This document shows positions 16,366 to 24,573 of a stretch of DNA of 45,937 nt, piece after piece. Position 1 is the first letter of the stretch; the number at the start of each line of letters is the position of its first letter. A program made the translations under genes and the position numbers. Origin of the DNA: Clostridiales bacterium (GTDB taxonomy: Bacteria; Bacillota; Clostridia; Lachnospirales; Lachnospiraceae); the NCBI GenBank assembly GCA_021199255.1, contig JAJQIK010000040.1, positions 1 to 45,937 on the forward strand, in the 5' to 3' direction. The notes under the pieces were generated by a model, which saw only the letters and a program-made list of their open reading frames with translations, was not told the DNA's origin and ran no database searches.

Positions 16366-16403
16366 TGGCGGCACCACACACGTGATGCCGCCACTTCTTT
16401 TTT
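16366..16403 (+). terminator. Rho-independent terminator after polymerase (GGCGGCA hairpin, copy 3)
   Basis: TGGCGGCA (16366-16373) pairs with TGCCGCCA (16386-16393), followed by CTTCTTTTTT. It ends the rightward replication operon and slightly overlaps the end of the convergent HTH gene. Confidence 0.8.
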
Positions 16404-16923
16404 ACCTGTATTCTTTCAGGCTCTCCGCCAGTTCTGCCAGAAGCTTCTTCTTACGTCCATTAAGAGTGGTCTGGGCGATACCAAGTTCCTTTGCAACACT
16501 ACGCTCGGATTCCTTATTGGCAATCATCTTGCACAGACGCTTCTTCTCCTCCGTAAGAGACTTAAGCTCCTCGCACAAAGCCTCAACAACAACCATCTCC
16601 GCCGCAAGCTCTGAAGGGTCATCCCCATCAATCGCTGAATCATATCCAGCTTCAACCAGAGCGTCGTAGGATGTCTCATGTTCAACCCGCTTCTGTAAAT
16701 CACGAGCCTGCTTCCTTGCCGCGTTACCAATCTTCCTGTTTGTCTCCTCAGCCTGCTCCGGTGTCTCTGCACCAATGATTGCATAGAGATGAGGCACTCC
16801 GTTTAATGCAATCTTCTTTACCGGAATGCCGTGAGCCTCAAAATACGCTACAGAATTCCAATCGCCATCTTCGATAGGCCAGTAAACCGGATTTGCTACT
16901 ACACTGTTGTCACTTCTTGTCAT
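16402..16923 (-). CDS. Phage HTH protein with sigma-region-4-like C-terminus (173 aa)
   Basis: The start at 16923 has AAGGGAG upstream. The first 70 residues form a compact domain with VYWPIEDGDWNSVAYFEAHGIPVKKIALNGVPHLYAIIG. A long acidic and basic helical section follows, and residues 135-170 carry EEKKRLCKMIANKESERSVAKELGIAQTTLNGRKKKLLAEL, a helix-turn-helix like sigma region 4. It probably binds DNA as a regulator within the lysogeny/early region. It converges with the polymerase operon. Confidence 0.65.
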   Translation of the reverse strand: MTRSDNSVVANPVYWPIEDGDWNSVAYFEAHGIPVKKIALNGVPHLYAIIGAETPEQAEETNRKIGNAARKQARDLQKRVEHETSYDALVEAGYDSAIDGDDPSELAAEMVVVEALCEELKSLTEEKKRLCKMIANKESERSVAKELGIAQTTLNGRKKKLLAELAESLKEYR

Positions 16924-17389
16924 AATTGACTCCCTTCTGCCAGGGCCGACAAAAGGCGAGGACAACAGCGTTTTCTTACGCTTTCTCCCATCCGAGCATA
17001 AAAAGGCGCAGCTAACAGACGGGAAGACATATTCTTTTCCAGAAAAAATTCTGAATTCAAAATATGTATCCTCGCCTCATGTCGCGCGCCACTCGGCTAT
17101 GAAATAATTTTTATTTGAGCTTAGGTGCTCAGATGGAAACACACCGGCTGATATGCTTCCATCTCGGCATCTAAATCTCCTCACTTACTAAAAGACAGGC
17201 AGATGGAAAATTCGTACCAAATCCCTCTCACTAACAGCCGAAAAAGTAAACCTCCTCCATATTCCACTGGAGAAAAGAAGCAGGATTGAGCGGAGCAAAT
17301 TGTCCTCTCACTATCTACTGGAAGAAAATCTCTAAAGTGGTCCACTTTTTTTCTCTATTTATGAAAGGAAATATCCACTCCATATGGAC
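16924..17389 (-). other. Long leader or intergenic region without clear gene
   Basis: About 465 bp upstream of the 173-aa HTH gene. On the minus strand it holds several very short frames of 9-13 codons, two of them next to GAGGAG- or GGAGG-like sites (around 17,160-17,250), and the inverted words GGCGAGGA (about 16957) and TCCTCGCC (about 17069). These could be leader peptides or structured RNA, but nothing is firm. No stable larger gene is seen on either strand. Confidence 0.35.
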
Positions 17390-17433
17390 AAAAAAAAGAC
17401 GGAGCAGACTGCAATTAATGCAGCCATGCTCCG
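17390..17433 (-). terminator. Terminator after zinc-ribbon gene
   Basis: In minus-strand sense CGGAGCA pairs with TGCTCCG, with an inner CTGCA/TGCAG stem, and a run TCTTTTTTT follows. It lies about 40 nt past the stop of the 68-aa zinc-ribbon gene and ends that transcript. Confidence 0.75.
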
Positions 17434-17475
17434 CCCCGGTGGTGACTCATAGTCCCTTTGGACAGTCAGCAAGAC

Positions 17476-17682
17476 TTAATCTCTTTCTGGTTTTTTCTTT
17501 TCTGGCTTTTTTCTCTTTTGCGCTCTACCTCTTTCACTTTTCAGTGTATCAAGGTCTCCATAAAATATCTTGTAGCATTTAGGACATACCGATGATACCG
17601 TTACCTTGGCTTTCCCATCCGCAAGGATTTCTCCCTTGCCGCACCATGGGCACTTGATGTGCCTATTAAAGAAATTTTCCAT
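17476..17682 (-). CDS. Small zinc-ribbon protein (68 aa)
   Basis: Two CxxC pairs, CPWCGKG (about residue 11) and CPKCYK (about residue 33), define a zinc ribbon; the tail is strongly basic (RGRAQKRKKPEKKKPERD). This suggests a nucleic-acid-binding protein of unknown role. Start ATG 17682 follows GGGAGG. An upstream in-frame ATG at 17781 is possible but would place the promoter and the operator within the coding sequence. The gene has its own -10 (17746-17751) and a repressor operator (17713-17732), so it is probably silenced in the lysogen. Confidence 0.65.
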   Translation of the reverse strand: MENFFNRHIKCPWCGKGEILADGKAKVTVSSVCPKCYKIFYGDLDTLKSERGRAQKRKKPEKKKPERD

Positions 17683-17712
17683 AACGTTTTTAACCTCCCT
17701 CGCGCCCTTGAT

Positions 17713-17732
17713 TGTTAACTCACTAGCTAACA
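17713..17732. promoter_or_regulatory. XRE repressor operator, copy 2 (before zinc-ribbon gene)
   Basis: TGTTAAC-N6-GCTAACA, read on the other strand as TGTTAGC-N6-GTTAACA. The 7-bp arms equal those at 19040-19059 upstream of the repressor gene. It begins about 14 nt downstream of TATAAT (17746-17751 on the minus strand), so a bound repressor would block the start of transcription. Confidence 0.7.
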
Positions 17733-17745
17733 GACGAACATTTTG

Positions 17746-17751
17746 ATTATA
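17746..17751 (-). promoter_or_regulatory. -10 box of zinc-ribbon gene promoter
   Basis: A consensus TATAAT on the minus strand within an AT-rich run. The -35 region at the expected distance is weak. A 9-bp hairpin (GCGGAAGCA/TGCTTTCGC) lies just upstream, after the protease gene. Confidence 0.45.
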
Positions 17752-17788
17752 AATATATGCGAAAGCATCGTGCTTCCGCATAGAATTC

Positions 17789-18586
17789 TTATCCTTCCAT
17801 GAAAGCGCAGTTCAAATAGCAATCTATCTCATCCAGAACATGCTGAAGGCTCACGTCCCTCGGAATGTATTTCAAATCCTGCAGCCTGTAATAAGCTGCT
17901 TCCTGTGATACGTTAAAAACTTCCGATACTTCTGCCATCTCCACGTAAAACAGATATGGACTTTTCTTATTGCTGCCTATAACCCTTCTCATCAGGATAT
18001 CAACCGCCGTCTTCGGCATAAGAACAGCTGCCGAAAAAGCGTTAGCCTGCCACTCCATTCGCTCCGCATCGCTCCACAGTTTTGGATTCTTGCCTGGCGA
18101 TTTTTTCCCATCAACCCTACATTGAACCATCGCAGGAGAGTCCTCTTCAATAAAATCCCATATTGTCATCTGGTTAGGATCTATGTGAAAATAAGGGATA
18201 TGGAATACCTCATGTCCTGCTTCATGTCCCATCGTAAAACGATACCGATGCTCCTGATTACTCTCTAGAAGAGAATTATCAATGATTACCGTGTGTGCCT
18301 TTGCGCTGATATATTCAGCTTCATCGGTTACTGGATTATATACAGGCACCTTGTTCGTATCATTAAAAACAGTCATTCCAAGATACACCCCACAATGGGA
18401 GAGGTACTGAAAATCCTGCTCCATCTTCAAATAATCCTGCACCAGTAGGTCGATGTCGACTGCCTGCGGCTCTTTCAACACCTCTGGGCAAAAATCCCTG
18501 ACAACCATATCCCCAATATCGTTAATCTCATCCTTCTTGAGGATGGGAACACCCACACGTGTTCGTCTGATATTTAAACCTATCAT
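17789..18586 (-). CDS. ImmA/IrrE family metallopeptidase
   Basis: A 265-residue protein with the zinc protease motif HEAGH (in FTMGHEAGHEVFH, about residue 120) and a downstream Glu in ERMEWQANAFSAAVLMP, the usual ImmA/IrrE pattern. The C-terminal part has a winged-helix-like segment (EVSEVFNVSQEAAYYRLQDL). In other elements ImmA cleaves the resident repressor after DNA damage, here presumably the XRE protein encoded just upstream. Start ATG 18586 is chosen to avoid a 43-nt overlap with that gene (alternative 18640). The product lies 12 nt downstream of the repressor gene. Confidence 0.88.
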   Translation of the reverse strand: MIGLNIRRTRVGVPILKKDEINDIGDMVVRDFCPEVLKEPQAVDIDLLVQDYLKMEQDFQYLSHCGVYLGMTVFNDTNKVPVYNPVTDEAEYISAKAHTVIIDNSLLESNQEHRYRFTMGHEAGHEVFHIPYFHIDPNQMTIWDFIEEDSPAMVQCRVDGKKSPGKNPKLWSDAERMEWQANAFSAAVLMPKTAVDILMRRVIGSNKKSPYLFYVEMAEVSEVFNVSQEAAYYRLQDLKYIPRDVSLQHVLDEIDCYLNCAFMEG

Positions 18587-18597
18587 ACCCGATACAT

Positions 18598-18975
18598 TTA
18601 CCCCTTTCTCCTCTTTAGCTCCTCGACAAATTGTTTCCATTCTTCTTCCCCGGCATCGAGGTCTCGTGCCGTTCTGAGTGCGCTGCTTACATAGTCCCTT
18701 TCCATGATGTATTCTGGCAAGTCTGGGGCAATCTGGTCCCTTGTACGTCCTGCAAGGTCAAGCATAAGTTCCTTTTCATCCTCTGACAGTTCAAGTATCA
18801 CAGCGATTTTGTTCAGTTTGTCGATGTCAAAGGAATTTCTTCTGTTCTTTTCAACGTCGGTCAGGAAAGGCGCCGACACACCCAGCTTGCTGGCCATCTC
18901 TCTCAAGGTAATCTTCTTTTCAACTCTTTTTTCTTTGATAAATTCACCAAAATTCGCATACATTTCATTCACCAT
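18598..18975 (-). CDS. XRE family repressor
   Basis: A 125-residue protein. Residues 5-62 are a helix-turn-helix of the lambda Cro/C1 type (FGEFIKEKRVEKKITLREMASKLGVSAPFLTDVEKNRR). The rest is helical and acidic (LSEDEKELMLDLAGRTRDQIAPDLPEYIMERDYV). It is the likely lysogeny repressor, paired with the ImmA/IrrE protease downstream. ATG 18975 is used; ATG 18963 is an alternative with GGTG upstream. A 20-bp palindrome 65 nt upstream is shared with the zinc-ribbon gene and is its probable operator. Confidence 0.88.
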   Translation of the reverse strand: MVNEMYANFGEFIKEKRVEKKITLREMASKLGVSAPFLTDVEKNRRNSFDIDKLNKIAVILELSEDEKELMLDLAGRTRDQIAPDLPEYIMERDYVSSALRTARDLDAGEEEWKQFVEELKRRKG

Positions 18976-19366
18976 TTCTTTCTTTTTTGTTTTTCAGATT
19001 CACCCATCATTAACGCAGTAGCCTGTTAGTCTGTTGACATGTTAGCCAACGTGTTAACATGAATGATAACAAAAAAGAAAGCTGATGTCAAGCGCTTTTC
19101 TCAGAAAAATTTGTACAGCCATTATAGGGAACAAGTGTTCTTTTTGTCAAGAGTTTTTTTGTGAAAAAGCTGGGAGTTTTTCAGAATCTTTCTCAAAGTA
19201 CTTTACTGTGTATACTATGGAACAAATCCATTTTTCACAGAAAAAGTGTAGAATATTTTGTCCAAGAATGATAGAATGTTAACGAAGCGCTTTGGGTAAT
19301 CACCCTAAAAGTAATATGTGAATTGATATATGTACCACAGATGACGGATGTAGGAGGATGTATCTA
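18976..19366. other. AT-rich divergent intergenic region
   Basis: About 390 bp between the repressor and the DNA glycosylase. It holds the operator 19040-19059, a TTGACA word at 19034-19039, and a consensus TATACT near 19210 in plus sense with a poor -35. No coding frame is convincing. It marks the junction between phage control genes and the AT-rich restriction island, and GGAGG at its end serves the glycosylase. Confidence 0.5.
19040..19059. promoter_or_regulatory. XRE repressor operator, copy 1
   Basis: TGTTAGC-N6-GTTAACA, identical in both 7-bp arms to 17713-17732. Located upstream of the repressor gene, it fits autoregulation. A looser half-related site (TGTTAG...TTGACA) precedes it at 19024-19039. 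Confidence 0.7.
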
Positions 19367-20017
19367 ATGTCCAATCTTATAACACTAGACGATGCCAGTC
19401 CCTCCGTTCAGTATTTGTGTCAGAAGGATAAGCGGCTGGCAAAAGTTATCAGTATGGTCGGTCCGATTAGCTATATTCCCCACGATGAGAATGCTTACCC
19501 ATTCTTGATACATGAGATTATAGAACAGATGCTCTCGATTAAAGCGGGGCAGAAAATATACGGTCGACTCGAGGAATTGTGCCATGGTGATATCACTCCA
19601 GAGCAGATAACTTTTTTATCTGATGAACAGATTCGAGGTACCGGAACCTCAAATGCAAAAGTTAGTTATATCCGTAATATGACAAATGCAATTATGGATG
19701 GCTCTATTTGCCTTGAGCAGTTGAGGAATCTATCTGACGAAGATGTCATAAAGGCTTTGACGAAAATACGCGGCATCGGAAAATGGACAGCTAAGATGTA
19801 TCTGATTTTCGTTCTAGACCGCCCTGATGTACTGCCAGTAGAAGATGGTGCATTTTTACAAGCGTACCGGTGGATGTATAAAACCGATGACTGTAGTGAA
19901 AAAACAGTCTATAAAAAATGTAAAAAGTGGAAGCCATATTCGTCAACCGCGTCTCGATTTCTTTATCGCGCATTAGATACCGGACTGACAAGGCAGGAAT
20001 TCCACATATTTAAATAA
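19367..20017 (+). CDS. AlkA-like HhH-GPD DNA glycosylase
   Basis: A 216-residue protein. The helix-hairpin-helix reads KIRGIGKWTAKMYL (133-146), followed by VLPVEDGAF with the catalytic Asp at 160, and KWKPYSSTASRFLYRAL, all as in 3-methyladenine DNA glycosylase II. No Cys cluster for an iron-sulfur centre is present, so it is not MutY/Mig-like. It would remove damaged or mispaired bases. It is 18 nt upstream of the restriction enzyme gene and probably co-transcribed. ATG 19367 has GGAGG 9 nt upstream; ATG 19358 is too close to it. The coding sequence is AT-rich compared with the phage genes. Confidence 0.88.
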   Translation: MSNLITLDDASPSVQYLCQKDKRLAKVISMVGPISYIPHDENAYPFLIHEIIEQMLSIKAGQKIYGRLEELCHGDITPEQITFLSDEQIRGTGTSNAKVSYIRNMTNAIMDGSICLEQLRNLSDEDVIKALTKIRGIGKWTAKMYLIFVLDRPDVLPVEDGAFLQAYRWMYKTDDCSEKTVYKKCKKWKPYSSTASRFLYRALDTGLTRQEFHIFK

Positions 20018-20035
20018 TATGGAGGTTATAAAATA

Positions 20036-21685
20036 ATGGCCAATAAGCGGAATAATTTAGAGGCGAATGAAGCCTTTCTTCAATATGAAGAAGAAATCGC
20101 CAACCACCCGGCATACGCAGGAATGCCAGATCTTCGCCACGATGATGGAACAATTCAGTGGGAAGCTCCATCAAATAGAGGTTCTGGTATTTTCCAATTT
20201 TCACACGACAAGCGCTATCAATGGTGGGTTGAAAAAGCAGCTGAAATCGGCATTAGTACTGACGAAGATAAATGGATTAGTAAGGTTGCCAAAACAATTC
20301 ATCCGACAAAATTGCATCCGTGCAAAGTTTGCGGTCGGGTTATGGATATCCGGTACTGTTACTTGTCCTCAAACTTCATAAGAAGAGTTCAAAAGCTACC
20401 CTTTTATGACGGCTCTATCGAAATGGAGGAAATAACACACATTTTAGATTTTGTAACAGCCTTTGTCGATACATATGGTGATGATGCTTATGACTCCTTG
20501 CCCGGCTTATTAAAATGTACACAAGTAAAAGAATTTCCCAGTTTGCCCCATGAGCTTTCCTCATGGACATCTTGGATAGAGCAAAGCTATATTCCCAAAG
20601 AACCCAGCATGCTTAGCCCAGGTGCTATGTCAAACGCCCCTGATCGCCTTGACGGCTTTCATACATTTAACCGTTGTTGTCGTTCTAAGGCGGATAAAGG
20701 TCGTTCAAAAGAAAATCTCGCGTCATATTCAACTGATAGAAGAGCTTTTGAAAATTGGAGTGATGGCAACTGGATCACAGCTAATAAATTGATGGGATTT
20801 ATCAGTTCCAACCCTGATATGAAACAAGAGCGCTGTGCAAACGTTGGAAACGGCGGACAGCATCCGCGTCCGTGTAGTGCAGACCATATTGGCCCTATAT
20901 CTCTTGGTTTCTGCCATAGACCTGAATTTCAGCTTTTATGTACACGCTGTAACAGTGCAAAAAATAATAGGATGTATTTTTCGGATGTTTGCCATTTGAT
21001 TGAAGTTGAAAAATCTGGAGAAAACGTTGTTACATGGTACGCAAATTCAATTTGGCAAAAATGTAAAGGAAAAGTAAATGACAAAGAATCTGCATTGAGA
21101 CTTAGTCGTGTGATGCGTGATAATCGCAACATAGCCATGATGCTTTTAGCAGACTTTATCGGCAAGAATGAATATCTATTTTTATTCACACTGCTTAATC
21201 TGGAATATGCTGACTATGATTATGAAATCATACCTGGTTCGACAAAAATCAGCAACCAAATAGTAACGGTAGCTTTCTCGCAGAAAGCAAGTACTTTGAG
21301 ATATGTGAATATCCAAAAAAAGAGAAAGATACGAGTCGCCTTTTCCTCTCTTTCTGAATACGCCAAGAAGGAAAATCGCAACGGTTACACTTACACTAAT
21401 TCAGAGATAGAAGCACTTAAAGAACATGCATTCAGTATTCTGTCCAATGTTAACGATAGTTTAAAAGAGCAGAATAAAGCCCTTATAAATGCGCTCTCTG
21501 ATGAAAACCACGTTGATTCCGAATTGGAATCTTTCTTATCTCGTGTGGATTACAATATGCTCAAGCACACAAATGAATTTGTTCATGCAAAAGAGTTGAT
21601 GAAACAAATAATGGAATTGGTTGCTCAGGAACTTGCTTCCAACTGGGATGACCCTCGTTATTCAAGAGAAACTGCAGAAGATTAA
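20036..21685 (+). CDS. Type IIS restriction endonuclease, Alw26I/Eco31I/Esp3I-like (HNH)
   Basis: A 549-residue protein. The HNH active site is D283-H284 in CSADHIGPISLGF and N306 in LLCTRCNSAKNN, with Cys pairs C267/C280 and C302/C305 for zinc. The His-to-Asn spacing of 22 residues equals what I recall for Eco31I (H312, N334). A first Cys pair lies at CKVCG (96-99). Family members cut outside GTCTC-type sites; the target here is inferred only from the family. GGAGG lies before ATG 20036. It converges with the fused methyltransferase, with one shared terminator between them. Confidence 0.85.
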   Translation: MANKRNNLEANEAFLQYEEEIANHPAYAGMPDLRHDDGTIQWEAPSNRGSGIFQFSHDKRYQWWVEKAAEIGISTDEDKWISKVAKTIHPTKLHPCKVCGRVMDIRYCYLSSNFIRRVQKLPFYDGSIEMEEITHILDFVTAFVDTYGDDAYDSLPGLLKCTQVKEFPSLPHELSSWTSWIEQSYIPKEPSMLSPGAMSNAPDRLDGFHTFNRCCRSKADKGRSKENLASYSTDRRAFENWSDGNWITANKLMGFISSNPDMKQERCANVGNGGQHPRPCSADHIGPISLGFCHRPEFQLLCTRCNSAKNNRMYFSDVCHLIEVEKSGENVVTWYANSIWQKCKGKVNDKESALRLSRVMRDNRNIAMMLLADFIGKNEYLFLFTLLNLEYADYDYEIIPGSTKISNQIVTVAFSQKASTLRYVNIQKKRKIRVAFSSLSEYAKKENRNGYTYTNSEIEALKEHAFSILSNVNDSLKEQNKALINALSDENHVDSELESFLSRVDYNMLKHTNEFVHAKELMKQIMELVAQELASNWDDPRYSRETAED

Positions 21686-21723
21686 AAAAACCGACCATCT
21701 TTCACAGATGGTCGGTCATTTTT
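21684..21723. terminator. Bidirectional terminator between endonuclease and methyltransferase
   Basis: ACCGACCATCT pairs with AGATGGTCGGT around a 5-nt loop; A-runs on the left and T-runs on the right let it work for both converging genes. Confidence 0.9.
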
Positions 21724-24544
21724 ACTGAGTATAACTATCAAGGTATTCATCGGGAGTTATCTCTCCTCGCATAAACTTTTGATATGGATTTGCAGCCGGG
21801 AATCGATAATTATAACTACTACCGTCTTCTCCTGGTTGCAACGGCGGTAAATCGCCAATTGCATCCTCAACCCCTATAATAGGAGGAAGTAGCGAAAGTT
21901 GCCCATCCTTCGGAACACAGGATATTTCATGCATATTAAAATGTCGGATTAGATTTGTCTCCCCACCAATAATTATGACTCGATCCCTTCTTTGTGGCAC
22001 ACCGTAATTTGCAGCACTGACTTGGTTGACTTTAATCTCAGCAACACATTCTTTCAGTTCAGCTTTAATCATTTCAAAGAATTGACCTTTGTCTAAATTG
22101 AGTATTCCTCGAACATTTTCAAATACAAAACCATCTGGTCTGATGGCCTTGACGATACTGGCATAGGACCTAAATAGCCAGTTTCGCATATCTGCGGTTC
22201 CTCTACGTGTGTTAGCTGTTGAAAACCCTTGGCATGGAGGACCACCTAATACAAATAAAGGTAGATTCGGATTTATTTCTCTTGCAGCTAACGCTTTTTC
22301 TACTATACTATCGTGTACTTCCTTGCTGTTAATATCCCCGACAATAGTTTCACCACCAAGGTTCTTTTTATGAGTCTCAACCGCATAATGATCAATATCA
22401 TTTCCAATAATCGGAGTCCATCCAGCCCAAATAAATCCCAAGGCAAGTCCCCCTGCTCCACAAAACAAATCCACAAACTGGCCCTTGAAGGGTATGTTTT
22501 TTGCAATTTGATATGCTAACAACGGTGGTACTGCATTACCAATTTGATTGTTGACTGCTCCGAGAGAGCCAATAAACTCAAATGAATCAGGAAAACTCTG
22601 AAATCGAGCGGCCTCTCTTTGTGAAATGGTTCTATCCTGATCATAATGCATATTGCATCCATTTCCAGGACGGTTAAAATAGGTATTGATAGTATACGCA
22701 GGCATCTCTGGGCGAAGCCTACCATAATATGTAGACCGGCTTCCTTTCCCTGCCTTGTAGCTTTCTCGGATTTGTGCTAGCCTTTGTGACGGTACACTCT
22801 CGGGAATATTTTTCCAGTTCCCTCCTTGTGGAACACACTTAATAACTTGCATATCCAAGTCACTCAATGATGATGCATAATGATTGAAAATCATAGTCTT
22901 TTTTTCTCCATCTTGATTTTTCAAATGATACTGTTGAATGATATCCGAACATTGCTTATCATTCATTTCGAATGAACTTACAATCGTTTTGTATCCATCA
23001 ACAGATAGCCCGTACAGGTGTGCAACAGCCAATTCAATTGCCTCTTCTACATCTTCACCTGCCAACTGCTTATCTACTAATTCTATAATATTTTTTTTAA
23101 CATATGGTTGTGGAACATGAATCTGTTTCACAATTCCCGCAGACACATGATTTGAAACCAATTTGCTTCTAGCCTGATATTCGTATACCATTGAATTCAT
23201 TATTGCGAGGAGCATCTTAAGGTATGGCAGCGTAGCATCATCACCATAAATTACACCCAGTGAATTCCCGCAAATATATCCTGGAGGCAACAATGTAGCT
23301 TTTATCCGTCTCGTTTGCGAGTCTCGTGACACGTCTCGCCACACTATTTTATACATGTACGAACTTTGCGGTGGAACTACCATTTTCTCATTGAGAAACA
23401 GCTTGTCACTCGTAAAGGAATATCGATCCACCATATATCCTTTCGCAAACTCAATAGTGCCATAAGGTTGCAGTTTCTCTTTTACTCTTGTTTCATCCAA
23501 TTCCCGCGTAAAATGTAATCCCGTATTATTGCAAAAGCTTTCCGTCGAAGGCAATTGCTCAAGGTACATCATTATAGGAATGGCTTCTATTCCTGTTTTT
23601 AACGGAATGCAGTAACCAGTTCGCTTAATGTATTCAAAAACAGCTTTTTCTATTTTCTTTTCTTTATAATCATCCTTGTCGTTGTAAATTCTAACGCTAA
23701 GGCTCTGGTCTGTTTTGCCGCCTTTAACTACCATTGTTATACTTGATATGTCTGCACTTCCAAACAACTTTAATTCTGCTGGATAATAGGAGACATTAAT
23801 CACCTTATAATTTTCAAAAATCCAATTCCTCAGCTTGCCTGAAACTTGATCATTGAGAAGTGAGGCTGGAGAAACAATACCACAAAATCCATCTTGCTTA
23901 ATTAAACGAAGAGCAACCTCAGTTCCACATCTTGCAAGGTTTGTACCCCATTTTCCAAATTTTGAAGACGGCTGTGAAATTTCAAAAGCTTTTTTCATGT
24001 AAGAATCATACTGTTCTATTGCATTTCGATAGGCAATCAAAGCATCTTCATCATTGTTCTTGCTAAACAGTTTTTGTGGTTTTAAAAGACCCCAAGGTGG
24101 GTTAGTCACACATATATCAAACTTCCCGCAAACTGTATCATATTCTACAAATGCATCTGCTTGACGCGCATCAATTTTGCACTGCAAACTATTAGACTTG
24201 CAATAATTTAATATTTCTCTTTTCGCTACATTAACTGCTTCTTCATCTATGTCCCAGACTGAGATAACAAGGTTCTTGGATATCAGTTTATCATTCTTCA
24301 TCAATTCTGAAAGCAAAGAGATGATAAGTCTTCCATCTCCGCAGAATGGATCAATTATATGAAGCTCAGAAGAAAAGGCGTCAAATACATATCTTTGGCG
24401 TAAAACCTGCATCATGCTCGAAGCAATGTCATAATCCGTATAAAATTTTCCAAGAAGCTTTTCGTCTTCAAAATCCGTTTGCGTAAATCCATCAACAAAC
24501 TGATAATATTCTTTACTTAACTCGTGTGGAGTTTTAGCCAGCAT
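21722..24544 (-). CDS. Fused adenine-N6 and circularly permuted cytosine-C5 DNA methyltransferase
   Basis: A 940-residue fusion. Residues 1-540 form a gamma-like adenine methylase: DPFCGDGR (65-72), NPPW (148-151) and a long target-recognition part, as in the Alw26I/Eco31I/Esp3I family. Residues 550-940 form a cytosine-C5 methylase whose motif order is rotated: the target/IX region (RLRPEMPAYTI 609-619, SQREAARFQSFPD 641-653) and motif X (QIGNAVPP 667-674) come before motif I (FVDLFCGAGG 690-699), PCQ (770-772, catalytic C771), ENV (809-811) and QRRDRV (851-856). Both activities would protect an asymmetric site on its two strands. GGGAGGGG precedes the start; the HTH_17 gene lies 29 nt upstream. 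Confidence 0.92.
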   Translation of the reverse strand: MLAKTPHELSKEYYQFVDGFTQTDFEDEKLLGKFYTDYDIASSMMQVLRQRYVFDAFSSELHIIDPFCGDGRLIISLLSELMKNDKLISKNLVISVWDIDEEAVNVAKREILNYCKSNSLQCKIDARQADAFVEYDTVCGKFDICVTNPPWGLLKPQKLFSKNNDEDALIAYRNAIEQYDSYMKKAFEISQPSSKFGKWGTNLARCGTEVALRLIKQDGFCGIVSPASLLNDQVSGKLRNWIFENYKVINVSYYPAELKLFGSADISSITMVVKGGKTDQSLSVRIYNDKDDYKEKKIEKAVFEYIKRTGYCIPLKTGIEAIPIMMYLEQLPSTESFCNNTGLHFTRELDETRVKEKLQPYGTIEFAKGYMVDRYSFTSDKLFLNEKMVVPPQSSYMYKIVWRDVSRDSQTRRIKATLLPPGYICGNSLGVIYGDDATLPYLKMLLAIMNSMVYEYQARSKLVSNHVSAGIVKQIHVPQPYVKKNIIELVDKQLAGEDVEEAIELAVAHLYGLSVDGYKTIVSSFEMNDKQCSDIIQQYHLKNQDGEKKTMIFNHYASSLSDLDMQVIKCVPQGGNWKNIPESVPSQRLAQIRESYKAGKGSRSTYYGRLRPEMPAYTINTYFNRPGNGCNMHYDQDRTISQREAARFQSFPDSFEFIGSLGAVNNQIGNAVPPLLAYQIAKNIPFKGQFVDLFCGAGGLALGFIWAGWTPIIGNDIDHYAVETHKKNLGGETIVGDINSKEVHDSIVEKALAAREINPNLPLFVLGGPPCQGFSTANTRRGTADMRNWLFRSYASIVKAIRPDGFVFENVRGILNLDKGQFFEMIKAELKECVAEIKVNQVSAANYGVPQRRDRVIIIGGETNLIRHFNMHEISCVPKDGQLSLLPPIIGVEDAIGDLPPLQPGEDGSSYNYRFPAANPYQKFMRGEITPDEYLDSYTQ

Positions 24545-24573
24545 TTCTCAACCCCTCCCAAATAGAGTATTTA

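Noticed and set aside
17383-17451. 22-codon plus-strand frame beginning MDKKKTEQT
   Set aside because: It coincides with the stem and A/T-run of the terminator of the zinc-ribbon gene, and its ribosome site is 14 nt away.
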